From Desulfarculaceae bacterium (GTDB taxonomy: Bacteria > Desulfobacterota > Desulfarculia > Desulfarculales > Desulfarculaceae): a stretch of 48,513 nt of DNA. The stretch covers positions 1-48,513 of the forward strand of contig JAMOVV010000058.1 in NCBI GenBank assembly GCA_027067385.1, given 5' to 3'. Shown piece after piece: positions 40,458 to 48,513 of this stretch. The notes beneath the pieces are model-generated. The model worked only from the letters and a program-made list of their open reading frames with translations, had not been told where the DNA came from and did no database searches. The position numbers and the translations under genes were made by a program. Numbering within the stretch: the stretch's first letter is position 1; each line of letters opens with the position of its first letter.

Positions 40458-41660
40458 TCAACTGAGGCGTAAAAGGTGCCCCATTTTAGCACACTTGGTG
40501 CGCAGGTACTTCTCGTTCTCGGGATGGGCGGACACCTCGATGGGTACGCGTTCCACCAGGGAGAGGCCGTAGCCGTCCAGGCCCACCATCTTCTTGGGGT
40601 TGTTGGTCATCAGCCGCATCTTGCGCACCCCGAGATCAGCCAGGATCTGGGCCCCGATGCCGTATTCCCGCAGGTCGGCGGGAAAGCCCAGGGCCTCGTT
40701 GGCCTCCACGGTGTCGGCCCCCTGGTCCTGCAGCTCGTAGGCGCGCAGCTTGTTGATCAGGCCGATACCGCGGCCTTCCTGCTGCATGTACAGCAGCACC
40801 CCGCGCCCTTCTTTTTCGATCATGGCCAGGGCGGCGGCCAACTGCTCGCCGCAGTCGCAACGCAGGGAATGGAAGCAGTCGCCGGTGAGGCATTGGGAGT
40901 GCACCCGCACCAGGACCGGCTCCTGGGGATCGATTTCGCCCTTGACCAGGGCCACGTGCTCTTTTTCATCCACGTCGTTGCGATAGGCCACCGCCCTGAA
41001 CTCGCCAAAGGAGGTGGGCAGGCGAACGTCGGCCTCGCGGTGCACGAAGGATTCGTTGCGCATGCGGTAAGAGATAAGGTCGGCGATGGTGACGATCTTG
41101 AGATTATGCTTGGCCGCGAAGACCTCCAGGTCCGGCATGCGGGCCATGGTGCCGTCGTCCTTCATGATTTCGCAGATCACCCCGGCGCGGGAAAGACCGG
41201 CCAGGCGCGCCAGGTCCACCGAACCCTCGGTCTGGCCGGTGCGCACCAAAACCCCGCCCTCGCGGGCCCGCAGGGGGAAGATGTGCCCGGGGCTCACCAG
41301 GTCGTCGGCGGTGGCCTCGGGGTCCACCGCGGTGAGGATGGTGGTGGCCCGGTCGTGGGCCGATATCCCGGTGGTCACCCCCCGCCGAGCCTCGATGGAC
41401 ACGGTGAAGGCGGTGCAGAACGGCGACTGGTTGTCGCTGACCATCAGGGGCAGCTTGAGGCGCTGGATCATCTCGGCCGAAAGGCTAAGGCAGATGAGGC
41501 CGCGGCCATAGGTGGCCATGAAGTTGATGGCCTCGGGGGTCACCTTTTCGGCGGCCATGGTGAGATCGCCCTCGTTCTCCCGGTCTTCGTCGTCGACCAG
41601 GATGACCATCTTACCCTGCCGGATATCTTCTATGGCCTCTTCAATGGTGGCCACAGGCAT
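40458..41660 (-). CDS. ribBA: Bifunctional 3,4-DHBP synthase / GTP cyclohydrolase II
   Basis: A 400-residue fusion. The N-terminal half (about 1-200) is RibB ([12 protein letters not shown] acidic loop, [21 protein letters not shown]). The C-terminal half (about 205-400) is RibA ([20 protein letters not shown] zinc site, [19 protein letters not shown]). Together they supply both riboflavin precursors. The start is ATG 41660 with AAGGAGAG; the longer frame to 41717 enters the pseudogene region. Confidence 0.96.
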   Translation of the reverse strand: MPVATIEEAIEDIRQGKMVILVDDEDRENEGDLTMAAEKVTPEAINFMATYGRGLICLSLSAEMIQRLKLPLMVSDNQSPFCTAFTVSIEARRGVTTGISAHDRATTILTAVDPEATADDLVSPGHIFPLRAREGGVLVRTGQTEGSVDLARLAGLSRAGVICEIMKDDGTMARMPDLEVFAAKHNLKIVTIADLISYRMRNESFVHREADVRLPTSFGEFRAVAYRNDVDEKEHVALVKGEIDPQEPVLVRVHSQCLTGDCFHSLRCDCGEQLAAALAMIEKEGRGVLLYMQQEGRGIGLINKLRAYELQDQGADTVEANEALGFPADLREYGIGAQILADLGVRKMRLMTNNPKKMVGLDGYGLSLVERVPIEVSAHPENEKYLRTKCAKMGHLLRLS

Positions 41661-41713
41661 TTTTGCTCTCCTTGGAACCAATAGCGCGGTAACCCCCCGC
41701 GGGGTTCCACGGA

Positions 41714-42101
41714 TCAAAGTTCGAGTAGGAATTTTTGTTCAAGGGGCGAGCCGCTCCACTTGTCGGGCGAGCCGCCCCCCTTGTCGCCCCGGCGCTCCCG
41801 GACCAGGTGGAAGCCGGCCTTTTCGTACAGGCGGCACGCCGCGTCCCGGCCCTCAAAGGTCCACAGGCGCACTTGCCGATGCCCGACCCGGCGGCAGAGC
41901 TCCACCGCCTCGTCAAGGCGTTGATCCCGGCGGGCGGTACGAAAAAGTCCCGGATCGCATCGAAGCGGAGCAGGAACTCCGACACCTGGCTGGCGACCTG
42001 GGCCTCGAAACTGGGATCACCCCCCAGTGTTGGTGGTAGTGGACAGCGTGCAACTGGGCCAGGGGGCCTATGGCGCCGGGATAGTATCCGCCCCTTGCCA
42101 T
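41714..42101 (-). pseudogene. Decayed GNAT acetyltransferase
   Basis: Three fragments in three reading frames align in order with one GNAT protein. Part 1 (from ATG 42101) reads MARGGYYPGAIGPLAQLHAV then HYHQHWG. A frame jump near 42005 gives [20 protein letters not shown] then AIRDFFV. Another jump near 41910, probably with a deletion of the acetyl-CoA-binding middle, gives [37 protein letters not shown] and a tail to the stop at 41714. The lost middle and the frameshifts mean no working enzyme. It occupies most of the 566-base gap between ribE and ribBA. It may be a relic of an inserted MarR-GNAT type gene. Confidence 0.7.
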
Positions 42102-42226
42102 GATTTCACCGCCCCGGCCAAGTAAAAGCAACGGTCGCCCGACCGCCTGAAATCAATCGTCCGATCTCCCAGCTATCCGCCACCGCTTGCGCGTCCCGGC
42201 CGCTACCGGTGTTACCGCGGGATGGA

Positions 42227-42895
42227 TCAATAACCCATTTTCTTCAGGTCATCGGCGCTGAGACCGCCGGCCGCGGGCTCGCGGCCCTGGAGGCCGGAGG
42301 GGGCCTCGTCGCGATTGATCAGCCTGGCTATATACTTGCCGATGAGATCGGTTTCAATATTAACAGAATCCCCCACCTTGACAAGACTTAGGGTGGTGGC
42401 GGCCAGGGTATGGGGAATGATGTTGACGCTAAAGCCGACGGCGGTGACCTGGTTGACCGTGAGGCTGATACCGTCTATGGCCACCGAGCCCTTTTCCACC
42501 ACCAGGGCCAGGTGTGCGGCCGGCAGGCTCAGTTCCAAGACGGTGGAGGCCCCCAAATGACGGAGGGCCTCCAGGCGCCCCACGCAGTCCACGTGGCCGG
42601 TGACCAGGTGGCCGCCGAGGCGGTCGCCGAAACGCAGGGCCCGCTCCAGGTTCACCCGGGAGCCCACCCGCAGCCGGCCCAGGGTGGTGCGGTCCAGGCT
42701 CTCGGCCGACACGTCCACGCTAAAGCCCCGGCCGCTGATCTCGGTGACGGTGAGACAGGCGCCGTTGACCGCAATGGACTCGCCCATGACCAGCTCGTCT
42801 GCCGGCCACGGTGGGCTGATGGCCAACAAGGCGTCAGGGCCGCGCGGGGTGACGCGCTCCACCGCGCCCATGCCTTCGATCAGTCCGGTAAACAC
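42227..42895 (-). CDS. ribE: Riboflavin synthase alpha chain
   Basis: A 222-residue enzyme that dismutates two lumazines to riboflavin. Two similar barrels are visible: MFTGLIEGMG with VNGACLTVT, and HVDCVGRLEAL with IDGISLTVNQV. The last 20 residues extend a little past the usual end. GGAGGG precedes a GTG start at 42895. It is separated from ribD by the VOC gene. Confidence 0.95.
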   Translation of the reverse strand: MFTGLIEGMGAVERVTPRGPDALLAISPPWPADELVMGESIAVNGACLTVTEISGRGFSVDVSAESLDRTTLGRLRVGSRVNLERALRFGDRLGGHLVTGHVDCVGRLEALRHLGASTVLELSLPAAHLALVVEKGSVAIDGISLTVNQVTAVGFSVNIIPHTLAATTLSLVKVGDSVNIETDLIGKYIARLINRDEAPSGLQGREPAAGGLSADDLKKMGY

Positions 42896-42928
42896 CTCAA
42901 CCCTCCTGCCTCGCCGTGGCCCCGGGGG

Positions 42929-43285
42929 CTACTTGTTTTGCCAAAGGCCGAACACCGCGCCCCGGGGGTCTTGCACGATGGCGAACCAGCCGTGCTCGGG
43001 CACCGCTTGCTTGCCCATGAGCACCTTGCCGCCCAACTCGGTCACCTGGGCGGCTGAGGCCTCCACGTCCTCCACCTCCACGTACATGGTCCAGGCTACC
43101 GGCAGCTCGGGGACCGGCAGCTTCATCATACCGCCGGCCGGCTCCTGGCCGGTGTCGATCATGCGATAGGGTACCTGGGCCCCTGGCATGTCGCTCATCT
43201 TCCAGTTAAACAGCTTGCCGTAAAACTCCTCGGCACCGTCGAGGTCGTCGGTGGTGAGCTCCAGGTAGCAGAACCAGTTGTTCAT
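42929..43285 (-). CDS. VOC-family (glyoxalase-like) protein
   Basis: A 118-residue protein of two beta-alpha-beta-beta-beta units: WFCYLELTTDDLDGAEEFYG and GKLFNWKM, then TMYVEVEDVEA, VTELGGKVLMG and IVQDPRGAVFGLW. VOC proteins bind a metal and act as lyases, dioxygenases or binding proteins; this small one cannot be assigned further. It sits between ribD and ribE, an unusual place in the otherwise standard riboflavin run, so it may be an insertion. AAAGGGAGG precedes ATG 43285. Confidence 0.88.
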   Translation of the reverse strand: MNNWFCYLELTTDDLDGAEEFYGKLFNWKMSDMPGAQVPYRMIDTGQEPAGGMMKLPVPELPVAWTMYVEVEDVEASAAQVTELGGKVLMGKQAVPEHGWFAIVQDPRGAVFGLWQNK

Positions 43286-43310
43286 CTTGTGCCTCCTCCC
43301 TTTAGGATGG

Positions 43311-44435
43311 TTATTTCGGCTGGCGCTTTACCCGGGCCTGCAACAGGATGTCGTCCCCAAAGCGTCGGACCCGCGGCCTTTCGAGCATCACCGCCTGGTC
43401 CATGGTATCAAATCCCCGCCCCCCGATCATGCCGGGGGCCCCTGACCCGCCGATGAGCTTGGGCGCGTGGAAATACATCACCTCGTCCACCAGGCCCTGG
43501 GAGACGAACCCCCAGGCCAGGGTGGCCCCGCCCTCCAGCAACAGGCTGGTTATCCCGCGGCGGCCCAGCTCATCCAAGAGGCCGGCTAGGTCCACCGCAC
43601 CCCCGGGTCCCCGGCCCAGGCGCAGCACCTCGGCCCCGGCCCGGCTAAGGGCGCGGGCCCGGGCGGCGGGAGCGCCGGGAGCGCAGGCCACCACACAGCC
43701 CGCCGGGCCGACCGCGGCCAATACCTTGGCGGTGGGGGGCAGGCGAAGGCGCGAGTCCACGATCACCGCCAGGGGGTTGCGCCCGCCGCGCAGGCGGCAG
43801 GTGAGCGAGGGGTCATCGGCCAAGGCGGTACCTATGCCCACGCAGATGGCGTCGCACCAGTTACGCAACCGGTGCACCTGCCGCCGACTGGCTTCGCCAG
43901 TCACCCAGCGGCTATGGCCGCTGGGCGCGGCGGTCTTGCCGTCGGCGGTGGCCGCGGTCTTGAGAATCACGTAGGGGCGTCCGGTGGCCAGGTGGGAGAG
44001 GAAGAAGCGGTGTTCATGCTCACAGCGCCGGCGCAGCACTCCGCCGTGGACCTCCAGGCCCTGGCGGGCCAGGAAGTCACCGCCGCCCTGGGCCTTGGGG
44101 TTGGGGTCGGAGGCGCCGAAGAACACGCGCTGGATACCGGCGTCCAGGATGGCCCGGGTGCAGGGGGGGGTGCGGCCGTGGTGGTGGCAGGGTTCCAGGG
44201 TGACGTAGATATCGGCGTTCTTGGCCTGGCCGCCGGCCTCGGCCATGGCGTGAATCTCGGCGTGGGGGGTGCCGGCCTTGGCGTGGAAGCCACGGCCCAC
44301 CACCCGGCCGTTTTTCACCACCACCGCGCCCACCGCGGGGTTGGGCGAGCTGCGGCCCAGGCCGCGGCGGGCCAGGCGCAGGGCCATGCGCATGTAGCGT
44401 TGCTGGTCGGGGTGGTGTTGCCGGCGGGCGGCCAT
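43311..44435 (-). CDS. ribD: Riboflavin biosynthesis protein RibD (deaminase/reductase)
   Basis: A 374-residue bifunctional enzyme. The N-terminal deaminase (about 1-150) has HAEIHAM and PCHHHGRTPPC zinc ligands. The C-terminal reductase (about 155-374) has LKTAATADGKTA, VGIGTALADDPSLTCR and LLLEGGATLAWGF. It carries out the second and third steps of the GTP branch. The start lies five bases after the nrdR stop. Confidence 0.95.
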   Translation of the reverse strand: MAARRQHHPDQQRYMRMALRLARRGLGRSSPNPAVGAVVVKNGRVVGRGFHAKAGTPHAEIHAMAEAGGQAKNADIYVTLEPCHHHGRTPPCTRAILDAGIQRVFFGASDPNPKAQGGGDFLARQGLEVHGGVLRRRCEHEHRFFLSHLATGRPYVILKTAATADGKTAAPSGHSRWVTGEASRRQVHRLRNWCDAICVGIGTALADDPSLTCRLRGGRNPLAVIVDSRLRLPPTAKVLAAVGPAGCVVACAPGAPAARARALSRAGAEVLRLGRGPGGAVDLAGLLDELGRRGITSLLLEGGATLAWGFVSQGLVDEVMYFHAPKLIGGSGAPGMIGGRGFDTMDQAVMLERPRVRRFGDDILLQARVKRQPK

Positions 44436-44439
44436 AGCC

Positions 44440-44910
44440 CTAACCGGAGGATTCTTTGCGTGCGGCCAGGACCTCTTCCAGCTCGTCCATGAACTCGCGC
44501 ACGTCGCGGAATTCGCGGTAAACCGAGGCGAAGCGCACGTAGGCCACGCCGTCTAGTTGGCGCAGTTTTTCCATCACCGCCTCGCCCAGCTTGGAGACGG
44601 CGATTTCGCGCAGCCCCTGTTCTTGGAAGGATGACTCCAGGGCATCTAAGAACTCGTCGACCTCGGTCACCGGGACCGGTCTTTTATGGAGGGCCTTGAG
44701 CATGCCGCTTTTGATCTTGTTGCGGTCAAAGACTTCGCGGGAGCCGTCTTTTTTGATAACGTAGGTCTCCAGGGCCTCCACCCGCTCGTAGGTGGTGAAT
44801 CGCTGCCCACAATCCAGGCACTGGCGGCGGCGGCGAATCACGGTGGAGTCTTTGCTGACGCGGGAATCCACGACCTTGTTGTCTTTGCCGCTGCAGAAGG
44901 GGCACTTCAT
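44440..44910 (-). CDS. nrdR: Transcriptional repressor NrdR
   Basis: A 156-residue Zn-finger and ATP-cone repressor of ribonucleotide reductase genes. The zinc ribbon is CPFCSGKDNKVVDSR with CLDCGQRF, and the ATP cone begins VIKKDGSREVFDRNKI. ATG 44910 overlaps the dCMP deaminase stop by four bases (ATGA). Confidence 0.96.
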   Translation of the reverse strand: MKCPFCSGKDNKVVDSRVSKDSTVIRRRRQCLDCGQRFTTYERVEALETYVIKKDGSREVFDRNKIKSGMLKALHKRPVPVTEVDEFLDALESSFQEQGLREIAVSKLGEAVMEKLRQLDGVAYVRFASVYREFRDVREFMDELEEVLAARKESSG

Positions 44911-45449
44911 GACTCACTTCCTTCCATGCCGGTGAGGGCCACTGGGGGTGCTCCGGGCATACCCACTCCCTTGGCGGCGGCCTGGTTTTCCTCGGCGATC
45001 CATTCTTCCGGGTCCAGGTGAACGATCCCCTTGTCCGGGTTGAGGGCTACGACTTTGGCGATGCCGGCGTTGATGATCACCCGCCGGCACAGCAGGCATG
45101 GTTCGCTGTAGCTGGTCAGTTGGCCGGAGTCTTTTTCGATGCCCACCAGGTACATCACCGCGCCGAGGGTTTGGGCGCGGGAGGCGTGGATGACCGCGTT
45201 CATCTCGGCGTGCACGCTACGGCACAGCTCGTAGCGTTGGCCCGGCGGCACGGCCATCTCCTGGCGCAGGCAACGGCCCAGGTCCACGCAGTTGACCACC
45301 CCGCGCGGGGCGCCGGCATAGCCGGTGGAGATGATCTGGTCGTCTTTTACGATGACCGCGCCGTAGAGGCGGCGCAGGCAGGTACCGCGCCGGCAGACTT
45401 CGCGGGCGATGTTGAGGTAGTACTCGTCCTTGGAGGGCCGGGCCGGCAC
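44907..45449 (-). CDS. dCMP deaminase (ComEB family)
   Basis: A 180-residue cytidine/deoxycytidylate deaminase that makes dUMP for thymidylate. Zinc and catalytic motifs are VHAEMNAVIHA and EPCLLCRRVI. The N-terminal SKDEYYLNIAREV and RGTCLRRLYGAVIV are typical. GTG 45449 with CGGAGGA is chosen over a longer frame that overlaps rpiB. Sits between rpiB and nrdR as in many Desulfobacterota (recalled). Confidence 0.92.
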   Translation of the reverse strand: MPARPSKDEYYLNIAREVCRRGTCLRRLYGAVIVKDDQIISTGYAGAPRGVVNCVDLGRCLRQEMAVPPGQRYELCRSVHAEMNAVIHASRAQTLGAVMYLVGIEKDSGQLTSYSEPCLLCRRVIINAGIAKVVALNPDKGIVHLDPEEWIAEENQAAAKGVGMPGAPPVALTGMEGSES

Positions 45450-45450
45450 G

Positions 45451-45891
45451 CTATCCTCCGGTGAGGGAATCGATCTTGGCGACACGGCGGGCGTGGCGTC
45501 CGCCTTCGAACGGTTGCTCCATAAAGGCGTCCAGGATTTCCATGGCCAGCGGTTCGGGGGTGAGGCGCTGTCCCAGGCACAGGACGTTAGCATCGTTGTG
45601 TTGGCGGCCCAAACGGGCGTGTTCCACGGTGGGGGCCAGTACGGCGCGCACCCCGTGGAAGCGGTTGGCGGTGATGGACATACCCACCCCGCTGCCGCAG
45701 ACCAGTACGCCGCGATGGGCCTGGCCGGCGGCCACCCCGCTAGCCACCTGGGCGGCCTGCTGGGGATAGTCGGCGGAGTCGGTGTTGAACACCCCGACGT
45801 CAGTGACCTGGTGGCCGGCCTGCGCCAGGTGTTTTTTTACCGCTTCTTTGAGGTTGAAGCCGGCGTGATCGCTGCCCACCAGGATTTTCAT
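45451..45891 (-). CDS. rpiB: Ribose 5-phosphate isomerase B
   Basis: A 146-residue RpiB interconverting ribose 5-phosphate and ribulose 5-phosphate. It has the start KILVGSDHAGFNLKEAV, DYPQQA and the active-site VCGSGVGMSITANRF. Related LacA/LacB proteins share the fold, but context favours RpiB. It supplies ribulose 5-phosphate, a substrate of RibBA in the same block. Confidence 0.94.
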   Translation of the reverse strand: MKILVGSDHAGFNLKEAVKKHLAQAGHQVTDVGVFNTDSADYPQQAAQVASGVAAGQAHRGVLVCGSGVGMSITANRFHGVRAVLAPTVEHARLGRQHNDANVLCLGQRLTPEPLAMEILDAFMEQPFEGGRHARRVAKIDSLTGG

Positions 45892-45911
45892 GACGCCCTC
45901 CTCGGCGGCTG

Positions 45912-47156
45912 CTATTCAAAACGGGAGAAGACCAGGCTGGCGTTGGTACCCCCGAAACCGAACGAGTTGCTCAAAATGGCTTGGATTTCGGCCGGTCGCT
46001 TGACGTTGGGCACATAGTCCAGGTCGCATTCGGGGTCGGGGGTGTCGTAGTTGATGGTGGGCGGCATGACCTGGTCGCGCAGGGTCAAAACGCACATCAC
46101 CGCCTCCACCCCGCCGGTGGCCCCCAGCATGTGCCCCAGTTGGCTCTTGGTGCTGCTCACCCCCAGCTTGTCGGCATGGTCGCCGAACACGGCGCGGATG
46201 CCCTTGGTCTCCAGCAGGTCGTTGAGATCGGTGGAGGTGCCGTGGGCGTTGATGTACTGGATGTCTTGCGGGGCCAGGCCCGCGTCGGCGATGGCCTGGT
46301 TCATGCACATGATGAAGCCGCGGCTGTTGGGCTCCGGCGCGGTCATGTGGTAGGCGTCGCAGGTGAGTCCATAGCCCTTGATCTCGGCCAGGATGTTGGC
46401 CCCGCGGGCCCGGGCGAACTCCAGCTCCTCCAGGATCAGCACGCCGGCGCCCTCGGCGATGACAAAGCCGTCGCGGTCCTTTTCAAAGGGGCGGCTGGCC
46501 TTTTCGGGCTCGTCGTTGCGGGTGCTGAGCGCGCGGGCCGAGGCGAAGCCGGCCACGCAGGTGGGGGTGATCACCGCCTCGGCCCCGCCGCAGACCATGA
46601 TGTCGGCGTGGCCGTACTCGATGGCCCGGAAGGACTCGCCCACCCCGTGGGCCCCGGCGGCGCAGGCGGTGGAGATCGAGAGGTTGGGTCCCCAGAGCTG
46701 GTAGCGCATGGCTATCTCGCCGGGGGCCATGTTGGCGATCATCTTGGGTACGAAGAAGGGGCTGATGCGGCTGGGGCCGCGGGTCTCGACCACGGTGTGG
46801 GACGACTCCAAGGTGTGCATGCCGCCGATGCCCACCCCCAGGATACAGCCAGCCCGGGGCGAGAGGTCTTGGCCCAGCGGTTCCGGCAGGTCGGCCATCT
46901 CCCAGGCCTGGACGGCCGCGGACAGGGCGAAGTGGATAAAGGCGTCCAAGCGGCGGATTTTTTTCTTGGGCAGCCAGTCCTCGGGGTTGAAGTCCTTGAC
47001 CTCGGCCGCGATCTGACACCGGAATTCCGTGGGGTCGAATCGCGTCAACCGGGCCGCTCCGCTGCGGCCGGCCAGAACCCCCTCCCAGGTTTTTTCCACA
47101 CCGGTCCCCAGGGACGTTACCAGACCCAGGCCGGTGACCACTACCCTTCGCTTCAC
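45912..47156 (-). CDS. fabF: 3-oxoacyl-ACP synthase II
   Basis: A 414-residue condensing enzyme that elongates acyl-ACP with malonyl-ACP. The nucleophile is in STACAAGAHGVGE, and the histidines are in YINAHGTSTDLND and LGHMLGATGG. MKRRVVVTGLGLVTSLG is the standard start. It lies 20 bases before rpiB and after acpP. Confidence 0.97.
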   Translation of the reverse strand: MKRRVVVTGLGLVTSLGTGVEKTWEGVLAGRSGAARLTRFDPTEFRCQIAAEVKDFNPEDWLPKKKIRRLDAFIHFALSAAVQAWEMADLPEPLGQDLSPRAGCILGVGIGGMHTLESSHTVVETRGPSRISPFFVPKMIANMAPGEIAMRYQLWGPNLSISTACAAGAHGVGESFRAIEYGHADIMVCGGAEAVITPTCVAGFASARALSTRNDEPEKASRPFEKDRDGFVIAEGAGVLILEELEFARARGANILAEIKGYGLTCDAYHMTAPEPNSRGFIMCMNQAIADAGLAPQDIQYINAHGTSTDLNDLLETKGIRAVFGDHADKLGVSSTKSQLGHMLGATGGVEAVMCVLTLRDQVMPPTINYDTPDPECDLDYVPNVKRPAEIQAILSNSFGFGGTNASLVFSRFE

Positions 47157-47238
47157 CGTTTAACCTCGCGTATGGATCACCATGGACGTTGGGGCGCCGA
47201 CCCGGAGGCGGCGCCGCATCCCCTAGCCGCCGCTGGTC

Positions 47239-47478
47239 CTACTTGCCGGCCAGTTGGGCGTCCACGAAGTCCCAAGCGTCCTTGACGGTCTTGATCTTTT
47301 CGGCGTCTTCGTCGGCAATGGAAATATCAAAGGCTTCTTCCAGGGCCATGATCATCTCAACCAGGTCCAGGGAGTCGGCGCCCAGGTCCTCCACGAAAGA
47401 GGCCTCGTCCACTACGTCTTCAGGGGATACCGAAAGCTGCTCACAAATGATTTCTTTTATCTTGGCCTTAACGTCCAT
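47239..47478 (-). CDS. acpP: Acyl carrier protein
   Basis: A 79-residue acidic ACP. The phosphopantetheine serine is in [15 protein letters not shown] 47478 is chosen ([11 protein letters not shown]) because CAGGAG lies upstream; the longer frame to 47607 overlaps fabG and is unlikely. It carries growing acyl chains, including those for lipid A. Confidence 0.97.
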   Translation of the reverse strand: MDVKAKIKEIICEQLSVSPEDVVDEASFVEDLGADSLDLVEMIMALEEAFDISIADEDAEKIKTVKDAWDFVDAQLAGK

Positions 47479-47540
47479 ACCATTTAACTCCTGGTTATAG
47501 GGCCCGTGGGCCCGTATTAACATGCCTTGGTACGCCGGGG

Positions 47541-48287
47541 CTACATGTACATGCCGCCGCTGACGTGAACCACCTGTCCGGTGAGGTAGCGCGCCTCGTC
47601 GGAGCATAAAAAGGCGACGACATCGGCCACGTCCTCGGGCTGGCCGGCCCGTCCCATGGGGATCATGGCCTTCATGGCCTCCTGGGCCCGCTGGGGCATG
47701 GCCTCGGTCATGGCGGTCTCGATGTAGCCGGGAGCCACCGCGTTGACCCGGACATTGCGGGCGGCCAGCTCCCTAGCCGCCGTCTTGGTGAGCCCCATGA
47801 GCCCGGCCTTGGAGGAGGCGTAGTTGGCTTGGCCCACGTTGCCGATGGCCCCCACCACGGAGGCCACGTTGACCACGCATCCGGAGCGCTGTTTCATCAT
47901 TACCTTGGCCGCCGCCTGCAGGCAAACAAAGGCCCCGACCAGGTTGACCCGGATCACCCGTTCAAACTGCTCCAGGCTCATACGCACCATCAGGGCGTCC
48001 ATGGTTATGCCGGCGTTGTTGACCAACACGTCGAGCCGGCCGTAGGTGTCCACCAGGTGGTCGATGTACTGCCTGACCTGCTCGGGGTCGCTGACGTCGA
48101 ACCTTTGGCCTTCGCAGGCCACGCCCTTGGCCTCCAGCAGCTCCAGGGTCTCCTCGGCCGCCGACTCGTCGGGGTCGAAATGGTTGAAGGCCACCACGTC
48201 GCCCGCACGGGCCAAGGCCAGGCAGATTGCCCGGCCGATACCCCGTGAACCTCCGGTCACCAACGATACTCGCCTCTGCTTTGTCAC
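47541..48287 (-). CDS. fabG: 3-oxoacyl-ACP reductase
   Basis: A 248-residue short-chain dehydrogenase. It has the NADPH motif [15 protein letters not shown], the catalytic Ser (VASVVG), Tyr and Lys (YASSKAG), and the FabG-type end [15 protein letters not shown] 48287 with AAAGGTGAT upstream gives the usual length; GTG 48302 is possible but lacks a site. It is the first gene seen of the long minus-strand block. Confidence 0.96.
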   Translation of the reverse strand: MTKQRRVSLVTGGSRGIGRAICLALARAGDVVAFNHFDPDESAAEETLELLEAKGVACEGQRFDVSDPEQVRQYIDHLVDTYGRLDVLVNNAGITMDALMVRMSLEQFERVIRVNLVGAFVCLQAAAKVMMKQRSGCVVNVASVVGAIGNVGQANYASSKAGLMGLTKTAARELAARNVRVNAVAPGYIETAMTEAMPQRAQEAMKAMIPMGRAGQPEDVADVVAFLCSDEARYLTGQVVHVSGGMYM

Positions 48288-48380
48288 CCTATCACCTTTC
48301 ACACAAAAGGTTCTCCTGTCAACCCTTTACCCCGCGCCGGTCTACTTGCGGCCCGGCGCCGCCGGCCCACGAGACCCCGC

Positions 48381-48513
48381 GTGACATCTCTCGCCGTCTC
48401 CCGCGTCGCCCCGCGCGCTGGCACTTGCGTCGCCCCCTCGTCGCCCCTCGTGTCGCCCTCGCGCCGTCTCCTGTGTCGCCCCTCTCGCCGCCCTCGCGTC
48501 GCCCCGCGCGCTG
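48381..48513. repeat. TCGCCC-rich degenerate repeat region at the window edge
   Basis: The 19-base sequence CGCGTCGCCCCGCGCGCTG occurs at 48402-48420 and again at 48495-48513, 93 bases apart. Many GTCGCCC and CCTCGTCGCCC variants lie between. The array is cut by the window end, so its extent and function are unknown. No gene is seen in 48303-48513. Confidence 0.6.

Noticed and set aside
47479..47607. Extending acpP upstream by 43 codons
   Set aside because: The extension overlaps fabG, and ACP is normally about 78 residues, matching ATG 47478 with its own ribosome site.

Overview
The window is about 48.5 kb of very GC-rich bacterial chromosome with tightly packed genes, frequent ATGA/TGATG stop-start overlaps and Gram-negative envelope genes (LPS/O-antigen export, Kdo-type sugar synthesis, lapAB, lnt). 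A futalosine menaquinone pathway, an FmdE-family protein, a UPF0280 protein, a heterodisulfide-reductase-like Fe-S protein and a probable selenoprotein point to an anaerobic Desulfobacterota (former Deltaproteobacteria), perhaps Desulfarculales. That placement is inference from gene content, not from a marker-gene search. No rRNA, tRNA, CRISPR array, phage or insertion sequence was seen.

Region 1 (1-11341) is a surface-polysaccharide cluster. It holds an ABC exporter (Wzm/Wzt, Wzt with a C-terminal carbohydrate-binding domain), two DUF4214-like proteins (one FkbM-like), a methyltransferase with a long helical N-terminus, a 1208-residue protein with three glycosyltransferase domains, a further GT4 enzyme and an unknown polytopic membrane protein. 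The set resembles ABC-dependent O-antigen systems in which a methyl cap ends the chain and is read by Wzt.

Region 2 (11338-16503, minus strand) is a compact operon kdnB-kdnA-kdsB plus a membrane Fe-S protein. The first three match the genes that make and activate 8-amino-3,8-dideoxy-manno-octulosonate (Kdo8N), so the LPS core probably carries Kdo8N.

Region 3 (16617-31928, mostly plus strand) contains phosphofructokinase, a VTT-domain membrane protein, a methyltransferase, an FmdE protein with a MoeA-like partner, a secreted unknown protein and an endonuclease III relative (both minus), a 94-bp tandem repeat, UPF0280, a phosphodiesterase, a HIT protein, lapA-lapB, mutS and an AMIN/amidase_3 cell-wall hydrolase.

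Region 4 (31909-35814, minus strand) runs corC-like, lnt, prfB (with the +1 programmed frameshift) and a small thioredoxin-like gene. The last gene reads through an in-frame TGA, very probably selenocysteine, followed by a SECIS-like hairpin. It is the most notable single find.

Region 5 (35961-48513) has a small proline-rich ORF and a 43-bp triplicate repeat. Then comes a long minus-strand block, transcribed from right to left: fabG-acpP-fabF-rpiB-dCMP deaminase-nrdR-ribD-VOC-ribE-(decayed GNAT pseudogene)-ribBA-ribH-nusB-tandem TetR-mqnB-mqnD. It links fatty-acid, riboflavin and menaquinone synthesis. The window ends in TCGCCC-rich repetitive sequence.
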